IMG/VR virus record: IMGVR_UViG_3300046792_000103
Span: 1 to 42,339 of that record
Reading direction: 5' to 3' (one strand)
Length of the DNA stretch: 42,339 nt
DNA from: a virus
Shown here: positions 37,552 to 42,339 of the stretch, one piece after another
Layout: every line of letters begins with the position of its first letter
Position numbering within the stretch: the stretch's first letter is position 1
Position numbers and translations under genes: made by a program
Notes under the pieces: generated by a model
What the model was told of the DNA's origin: nothing
Database searches by the model: none
The model's input: the letters and a program-made list of their open reading frames with translations, nothing else

Positions 37552-37845
37552 ATGGCCGGCTATCCGAAGAACAAGGAATCCGTCGACAACATCGTGGGCG
37601 AACTCGCCCAGTCGATCAACCGGGACTTCCGCCGCGCGATCGAACTGAAGGGTGAGCTCGACTTCTACGACGACGCCGCACTGACCAGCCTCGGCTACAC
37701 CGCCGGTGAGGTGGCCACACTGCGGACTCTGGCCACGAACCTCGGTCAGCTCTACAACATCTACACGGGGACGGCGAGCCTGGCGAGCGCCAAGGACTTC
37801 CGTCCGGCTCTGCGCGCGGTGTGGGGAATTCTCGGCGACTTCTGA
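37552..37845 (+). CDS. Hypothetical helical head-module protein (97 aa)
   Basis: ATG 37552, GGGG nearby. Helical throughout (ESVDNIVGELAQSINRDFRRAIELKGELDF, AGEVATLRTLATNLGQLYNIY). It lies just before the repeat-rich fibre-like gene. No family is recognised. Confidence 0.65.
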   Translation: MAGYPKNKESVDNIVGELAQSINRDFRRAIELKGELDFYDDAALTSLGYTAGEVATLRTLATNLGQLYNIYTGTASLASAKDFRPALRAVWGILGDF

Positions 37846-37859
37846 GTTAGGGGCTGCTG

Positions 37860-39671
37860 ATGGCGTTCCGCAGCGCGTCAACAGTGGTCGCCGGAGCGGA
37901 CAGCGCCAGCCTCGTCGTTGGTGTCCCCGCAGGCGCGACCGCAGGCGACATAGCGATCGTCGCGCTGTACATGGAGACGACCGCCGCGGTTACCCCGGCT
38001 TCGGGCTTCACGCAGAAGGCTGACCTGCAGACGACCGCGGCAAGCCGTGGGCGGTGCCAGGTCTTCTGGAAACGTCTCACCGGTGCCGACTCCGGCAGCT
38101 ACACGTTCTCCTGGTCCGGTACGACGTGGCGCGGTGGCGGTTGCGTGCTGTTCTCCGGCCGGATTGCTACAGGTGACCCGTTCGACGGGACAGGTACGGC
38201 GGAGTCGACGGGCAACGTCACCACCCTCGGCGTCACCGCCACCGCGGTCTCTGCCGGTGGAGACGCGGTCGGGGCGTGGACCACGTTCGCTCTACCGGAA
38301 TCGTTCACCGCACCGGTGAACTACACGGAGCGGATCGACGGCAACTCGCAGCTGACGATCATCTCCCGCGATAACGTGACCTCCGGGTCGACGGGTTCGA
38401 TCACCCCGACGGCCAGTGCGTCCGATTTCATGAAAGGGTTCCTAGGGATCCTTGCCGGTGCGTCCACCGGTGTCACCGGAGCCGCGGCTGCCACCGAATC
38501 GAACGACACCTCCACCGCATCGGGCAAGCTCGGCTACAGCGGCACCTCTGCACGGACGGAAGCAGCGGACACCTCCTCGGCCAGCGGGACCGTCGCCAAC
38601 CCCGTCACGGGCACGTCAGCGGCTGCACAGGCCAATCAGACTTCCACTGCGACCGGCCAGCTTGGCTACTCTGGATCCGCGGCCGCCAATCAAGCGGCGC
38701 AGACCTCCGCGGCCGCGGGAATCCTCGGCTACACCGGCACCGTCGCCCGTACGCAGGCCAATCAATCGGCGGCCGCGAGCGGGCAACTCGGTTACGCCGG
38801 ATCGGCGACCGCGGCGCAGGCGGCCAACACCTCGTCCGCCTCCGGCACCGTCACGGGTACCGGGATCAGCGGCAGTGCTGCTGTCACCCAGGCTGCGCAG
38901 GCATCGACGGCCAGCGGGCAACTGGGCTACTCAGGTACCGCTACTCCCACGCAAGCCAACCAGACAGCGTCTGCGGCCGGGAAGCTCGGATACTCCGGGA
39001 CCGCTGGAGCCACCCAGGCAAATCAGACCTCGACCGCTTCAGGCCGACTCGGGTACACAGGCACGTCGGGGACCACTCAAGCCGCACAGACCTCGTCAGC
39101 TTCCGGCACCTACACTTCCGCCGGCTCGTTCACTGGCTCGGCCGCGGCAACGCAGGCAGACCAGATCGGATCCGCCACCGGCCAACTCGCCTACAGCGGC
39201 ACGTCGGCGCGGACCGAATCGAACGACACCTCCACCGCCTCCGGGACCGTGGTCAACCCGATCACGGGCACCTCGGCAACGATCCAGGCCAACCAGACCG
39301 CGTCGGCGTCCGGGAAACTCGGCTACAGCGGCACTTCCGCACGCACCCAGGCGAACCAGACCTCGGCGGCTACGGGTGTTGTTTCGGGCCCAGTCACCGG
39401 GTCTGCAGCTGTGACCCAGGCGAACCAGACGGCCAGCATCACCGGCTACTTCACTGCGCTCGTCACCTTCGGCACCGCATCCGCGGTCGCCATGGCGACC
39501 AGTGCAGCGTCCTCTGCATCCCCGGCGACCTCCACAGCGTCTCCAGCGTCCTCGACGGCCCCGGCGTCCTCCGGTGCCACAGGGACCACGGCAGGCGCTC
39601 AGGCGGCCACTGGCGCCGTCCCGCAGGCGAACCCAGGCACCTTCACTGTTCCTACCGCGACAGGAGGCTGA
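37860..39671 (+). CDS. Repeat-rich fibre-like structural protein (603 aa)
   Basis: Residues 1-195 form a strand-rich globular domain (SLVVGVPAGATAGDIAIVALY, FWKRLTGADSGSYTFSWSG). From about 205 to 545 there are about 14.5 tandem repeats of 21-24 residues, consensus TQANQTSTASGxLGYSGTSA, alternating with a TVxNPxTGTSA variant. Residues 550-603 are Ala/Ser/Pro/Thr-only low complexity. This looks like an anchored head with a long fibrous stalk. Located among head genes, it may be a capsid or neck fibre. Confidence 0.7.
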   Translation: MAFRSASTVVAGADSASLVVGVPAGATAGDIAIVALYMETTAAVTPASGFTQKADLQTTAASRGRCQVFWKRLTGADSGSYTFSWSGTTWRGGGCVLFSGRIATGDPFDGTGTAESTGNVTTLGVTATAVSAGGDAVGAWTTFALPESFTAPVNYTERIDGNSQLTIISRDNVTSGSTGSITPTASASDFMKGFLGILAGASTGVTGAAAATESNDTSTASGKLGYSGTSARTEAADTSSASGTVANPVTGTSAAAQANQTSTATGQLGYSGSAAANQAAQTSAAAGILGYTGTVARTQANQSAAASGQLGYAGSATAAQAANTSSASGTVTGTGISGSAAVTQAAQASTASGQLGYSGTATPTQANQTASAAGKLGYSGTAGATQANQTSTASGRLGYTGTSGTTQAAQTSSASGTYTSAGSFTGSAAATQADQIGSATGQLAYSGTSARTESNDTSTASGTVVNPITGTSATIQANQTASASGKLGYSGTSARTQANQTSAATGVVSGPVTGSAAVTQANQTASITGYFTALVTFGTASAVAMATSAASSASPATSTASPASSTAPASSGATGTTAGAQAATGAVPQANPGTFTVPTATGG

Positions 39672-39672
39672 C

Positions 39673-40485
39673 ATGCCCTTCGACGTCGGCGACTCAGTAC
39701 CGATCGCGTGGGATGTGAAGGACGCAAACGGGACGCTTGTCACTGCCAGCACCGTGCTGTTGACCGTCACACTCCCCGACGGCACCACTGCCACTCCGAC
39801 GGTTCCCGCCCCGTCTCCCGCAGGGCAGTACCGCGTCACCTACGTCCCCACCCTGGAAGGCCGGTACGAGTGGCGGGCCGTCACAACGGTCCCGAACACC
39901 TCCTACGGGGATGTGTTCGTGGCCCGCGGCAACGTCTCACCCGCGCTCCTGTCCCTGGCGGACGCGAAGAGCCATTTGAACATCTCGCCCACGAACACCG
40001 CCACCGACGACGAGCTCCGCGAGTATCTCGAGGCGGCAACGGAGATCGTCGAGAGCTACGTCGGTCCGGTCGTGGCCCGCAGCCACACAGCCAGGGTCTG
40101 CGGCTACCGCAGCCAGATCCCGCTGCCACACACGCAGGTCACGGCGGTCACGAGCATCACCGACGTCCGCACGGGAACCACCCCGATCGTCCTGTCGGAC
40201 CTGTCGATCAACGCTGCAGCCGGGATCATCTCGTACAAGAACGGCCAGACCTTCCCGTACGGAGACCTGGACATCACCTACACGGTGGGCCGCACGGTCG
40301 TGAAGGCGAACTGGACGCTCGCGGCGAAGATCATCGTCAAGCACAACTGGGACACCCAGCTTGGCAACCTGCCCAGCATTCAGGGCGATTCCCCTGGGTA
40401 CGTGGTGTCCGGCGCCGGCTACCTGGTGCCGTTCCGTGCGCAGTCCCTGCTGCAGCCCGACCAAGTGCCGGCGGGCTTCGCCTGA
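39673..40485 (+). CDS. Head-tail adaptor with N-terminal Ig-like domain (270 aa)
   Basis: ATG 39673, GGAGG upstream. Residues 1-92 look like an Ig or bacterial-Ig fold (VPIAWDVKDANGTLVTASTVLLTVTLPDGT, YEWRAVTTVPN). From residue 96 LSLADAKSHLNISPTNTATDDELREYLEAATEIVESYVG is the signature of the gp6-like adaptor that sits below the portal. The adaptor alone is usually 100-190 residues, so the front domain is an addition. Confidence 0.82.
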   Translation: MPFDVGDSVPIAWDVKDANGTLVTASTVLLTVTLPDGTTATPTVPAPSPAGQYRVTYVPTLEGRYEWRAVTTVPNTSYGDVFVARGNVSPALLSLADAKSHLNISPTNTATDDELREYLEAATEIVESYVGPVVARSHTARVCGYRSQIPLPHTQVTAVTSITDVRTGTTPIVLSDLSINAAAGIISYKNGQTFPYGDLDITYTVGRTVVKANWTLAAKIIVKHNWDTQLGNLPSIQGDSPGYVVSGAGYLVPFRAQSLLQPDQVPAGFA

Positions 40486-40934
40486 TGGCAAGCAAGACAG
40501 ACGCGGTGATCCTCGCGCTCACCGCGATGTGGACGGCTGCACTGACAAGCGCGGTGGTTGCCGATGGCCCGCAGGCCAACAGTGACGCAGCGAACGACTG
40601 GCTGTTCGTCGGCGCCGACGGTGACGCACCGGACGAGGGTAACGAAGCAGCCGCTGTCGAGCAGTCGTGGATGGCCTTCGCTCGCACAAAGCAGGAGGAC
40701 GGCGAAGTCACCTGCGCGGTCGTGTCGCGCAGTGGCGACACGAACATCCCGGCTCTCCGCGCCCGCGCCTACGCGCTGTTCTCGGCCGCTGAGGACGCCC
40801 TACGCGCCGACAACACTCTCGGCGGCCTGCTGATGCAGTCCTACGTCTCGGCGCATCAGTACAGCCCCGCGCAAACGACGCAGGGCGGAAGGGTTCGCGT
40901 CGTGTTCACCGTCACCTATCAGGCCCAGATCTAA
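40485..40934 (+). CDS. Putative tail terminator or head closure protein (149 aa)
   Basis: ATG 40485 shares one base with the adaptor stop. DAVILALTAMWTAALTSAVVADGP, DWLFVGADGD, SWMAFARTKQEDGEVTCAVVSRSGD and GGRVRVVFTVTYQAQI resemble the tail terminator proteins of actinophages. It would cap the tail tube at the neck. Head closure is an alternative. Confidence 0.68.
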   Translation: MASKTDAVILALTAMWTAALTSAVVADGPQANSDAANDWLFVGADGDAPDEGNEAAAVEQSWMAFARTKQEDGEVTCAVVSRSGDTNIPALRARAYALFSAAEDALRADNTLGGLLMQSYVSAHQYSPAQTTQGGRVRVVFTVTYQAQI

Positions 40935-40945
40935 GGAGATCCACT

Positions 40946-41311
40946 GTGGCTGCACTATCTGCAATCACCCCGTCGAATGCGGGGACGTTGTCCACCGGTG
41001 CCGCGGTGTCATCTTCCGACACCATCGCCCAGTCGATCCTTGGGCCGCGCGGCGCGACCCTGGAGATCATCAATGCCGGCGCCTCGCCCGACAACATCCT
41101 CATCTCCGACAGTGGCCTCACGCCAGCGGGTAACACCCTGGCCGTCAACGCTGGCGCGAATGGCGCGACCGTCTCGGCTTCGGTTGCCGCTGGCGCATCG
41201 AAGGTGTTCGACATCTCCCCAGAGCAGGTGAACCCGGCGACCGGGCTGGTCACGATCACCCACTCCTTCACCACGACGGTCACCTACAAGCTCTACCCGA
41301 ACGGGCTGTGA
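40946..41311 (+). CDS. Hypothetical beta-rich structural protein (121 aa)
   Basis: GTG 40946 behind AAGGAG. Ala/Gly/Thr-rich strands (RGATLEIINAGASPDNILISD, VTITHSFTTTVTYKLYPNG) suggest a decoration-like beta sandwich. It resembles the protein at 36536 in style but not clearly in sequence. Function unknown. Confidence 0.65.
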   Translation: MAALSAITPSNAGTLSTGAAVSSSDTIAQSILGPRGATLEIINAGASPDNILISDSGLTPAGNTLAVNAGANGATVSASVAAGASKVFDISPEQVNPATGLVTITHSFTTTVTYKLYPNGL

Positions 41312-41316
41312 TCGCG

Positions 41317-41607
41317 ATGACGAACACCTACAAGGCGATCTCGGTCGTCGGTGAGCACTACTTCGGTGAGGGCGTGTCGGACCTCGACCTGTCGGTGGCC
41401 GAGGAGCAGGACGCGCTCGGGAGCCACCACCTGGAGATCGTGCCCCGCCAGTACCGGGTCCTGGCCGACAACTACGCGGCGGGCAAGCAAGGCGAGCTCG
41501 TCGATCTGGCGCTGCTCAAGGAGCACGAGCAGGCACTCATCCAAGGCGGCCACCTCGAGCGGGTCGACAAGCCAGCAGCCAAGGCTGCTCAGAAGAAGGA
41601 GCAGTAG
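41317..41607 (+). CDS. Hypothetical structural protein (96 aa)
   Basis: ATG 41317 (an in-frame GTG at 41308 overlaps the previous stop). It has the FGEGVSDLDLSVAEEQDALGSHHLEIVPRQYRVL fold of small head-tail module proteins and a Lys/Ala-rich tail. No family is recognised. Confidence 0.62.
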   Translation: MTNTYKAISVVGEHYFGEGVSDLDLSVAEEQDALGSHHLEIVPRQYRVLADNYAAGKQGELVDLALLKEHEQALIQGGHLERVDKPAAKAAQKKEQ

Positions 41608-41609
41608 CG

Positions 41610-42029
41610 ATGGCCCTGTTCACACTCACCGACGCGATGGTCATCGTGAACGGTGTCACCCTGTCCGATCACGCCAAGTCCGTCACCTGCGAGGACACCC
41701 GCGACCAGGTCGACTTCACTGCCTTCGGTGCCACCAGCAAGGTCTACGGCAAGGGCCTCGGTGACGCCAAGATCACCGTGGAGTTCTTCCAGGACTTCGC
41801 CGCGGCCAAGGTGCACGCGACCCTGCAGCCGCTGATCGGTTCGACTACGCCGGTCGTGGTGGAGATCCGGCCGACGAGTGCCGCGCGTTCCGCGACCAAC
41901 CCCGCGATCCTGATGACGGCGCTGCTGTTCAGCTACAGCGGTCTGGGCGGCAGCATCGGCGACGCCAGCACCATGTCGGCGGAGTTCCAGAACGCCAGCC
42001 AGGCCGGCGTCACCTACCCGACGAGCTAG
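41610..42029 (+). CDS. Probable major tail tube protein (139 aa)
   Basis: ATG 41610, AAGGAGCAG upstream. NGVTLSDHAKSVTCEDTRDQVDFTAFGATSKVYGKGLGDAKITVEFFQDF and the strand-rich remainder match small siphovirus tube proteins, which stack as hexamers around the tape measure. It has the right place, shortly before the chaperones, though the gp10-like gene intervenes. It is shorter than most tube proteins (150-250). Confidence 0.78.
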   Translation: MALFTLTDAMVIVNGVTLSDHAKSVTCEDTRDQVDFTAFGATSKVYGKGLGDAKITVEFFQDFAAAKVHATLQPLIGSTTPVVVEIRPTSAARSATNPAILMTALLFSYSGLGGSIGDASTMSAEFQNASQAGVTYPTS

Positions 42030-42031
42030 CC

Positions 42032-42339
42032 GTGGCGGGCCTCGAGATCACGGGTGCGGACAAGCTCGACGTCCTCGCCAAGGCCCTCAAGCAGTACGGC
42101 GACAAGGGCCTTGAGAAGGAGCTCTACTCGTCGATCAACCGATCGGTGAAGCCTCTGGTGACGGACGTGAAGAGGGCGACCCCGCGGTACCTGCCGCGGC
42201 GTTATGCGCTCGAGCTGGCGAAGTCGCTCAGGGTCACAGTCACTCGCCGACAGGGCCGCGTCACCGGGGTCAGGCTGATCGGCACCGCGAAGACCCCTGA
42301 AGGTAAGAAGCGGGACCTTGCATCGCTGAACCGTGGCCG
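42032..42339 (+). CDS. HK97 gp10-like tail completion protein, N-terminal part (crosses the join)
   Basis: GTG 42032, two bases after the tube gene. The frame reads on through the window end and continues at base 3 to TGA 285-287, total 155 residues after removing the 127-bp overlap. The N-terminal segment GLEITGADKLDVLAKALKQYGDKGLEKELYSSINRSVKPLVTDVKRATPRYLPRR is the family-typical helical start. Usually this gene precedes the tube gene. Here it follows it. Confidence 0.78.
   Translation, partial: MAGLEITGADKLDVLAKALKQYGDKGLEKELYSSINRSVKPLVTDVKRATPRYLPRRYALELAKSLRVTVTRRQGRVTGVRLIGTAKTPEGKKRDLASLNRG
42213..42339. repeat. Terminal direct repeat, right copy
   Basis: Identical to bases 1-127. 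See the left copy. Removing one copy leaves a 42,212-bp circle. Confidence 0.93.

Noticed and set aside
38500-39450. CRISPR-like array
   Set aside because: The regular repeats here encode 21-24-residue protein repeats in one open frame and differ in length and sequence, without constant repeats and unique spacers.

Overview
The window is the complete genome of a temperate, long-tailed (siphovirus-type) actinobacteriophage, not a piece of chromosome. Bases 1-127 recur exactly as the last 127 bases (42213-42339), so the sequence closes into a circle of 42,212 bp. One tail-module gene runs across the join (42032 to the end, then 1-287). The GC-rich sequence, frequent GTG starts, a WhiB-family iron-sulfur protein and a large serine integrase point to an actinomycete host. 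I cannot name the genus. There are no rRNA or tRNA genes and no CRISPR array.

Layout. (a) 31475-42339 and 1-8903, plus strand: late genes. These are small and large terminase, a tiny membrane protein, portal, HK97-type prohead protease, major capsid protein, accessory head proteins including a repeat-rich fibre-like protein, head-tail adaptor, tail completion and tube proteins, tail chaperones with a likely -1 frameshift, a tape measure with a built-in peptidoglycan hydrolase domain, minor tail proteins, and a lysis cassette (membrane proteins, amidase endolysin, holin). (b) 9036-13840, minus strand: a tightly overlapping cluster of 12 accessory genes that begins with a secreted metzincin-like protease and contains mostly unknown proteins. 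A bidirectional terminator separates it from the late genes. (c) 13938-16640: the lysogeny module. It holds the serine integrase, a membrane-anchored Pro/Thr-rich protein, a repressor, and a Cro-like gene separated from the repressor by two matching inverted operators. (d) 16425-30336, plus strand: a very long early operon of about 45 mostly tiny genes, nearly all joined by ATGA, GTGA or TGATG overlaps. Recognisable members are a RusA-like resolvase, a DNA cytosine methyltransferase with a second ORF nested in another frame, WhiB, an ERF annealing protein, HNH proteins, a replication initiator and a DnaB/RepA-like ATPase. Many of the rest are small zinc-ribbon proteins. (e) 30337-30683: a non-coding gap that can fold into a cloverleaf-like RNA followed by a large terminator-like stem. 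(f) 30684-31376: small genes ending with an HNH endonuclease directly before the terminase.

How it works together. The repressor and Cro-like protein would compete at the shared operators to choose between lysogeny and the early operon. The early operon supplies recombination (RusA, ERF), replication (initiator, helicase-like ATPase), DNA modification and host control (WhiB). The HNH protein and terminase package DNA into HK97-type heads. The HNH / short gap / small terminase order matches HK97, where the cohesive end lies in that gap, so the virion left end is probably near 31.4 kb. The most unusual items are the overprinted methyltransferase gene, the cloverleaf-like RNA, apparently leaderless lysogeny genes, a possible replication origin inside the initiator gene, tandem hairpins before the capsid gene, and the secreted metalloprotease.
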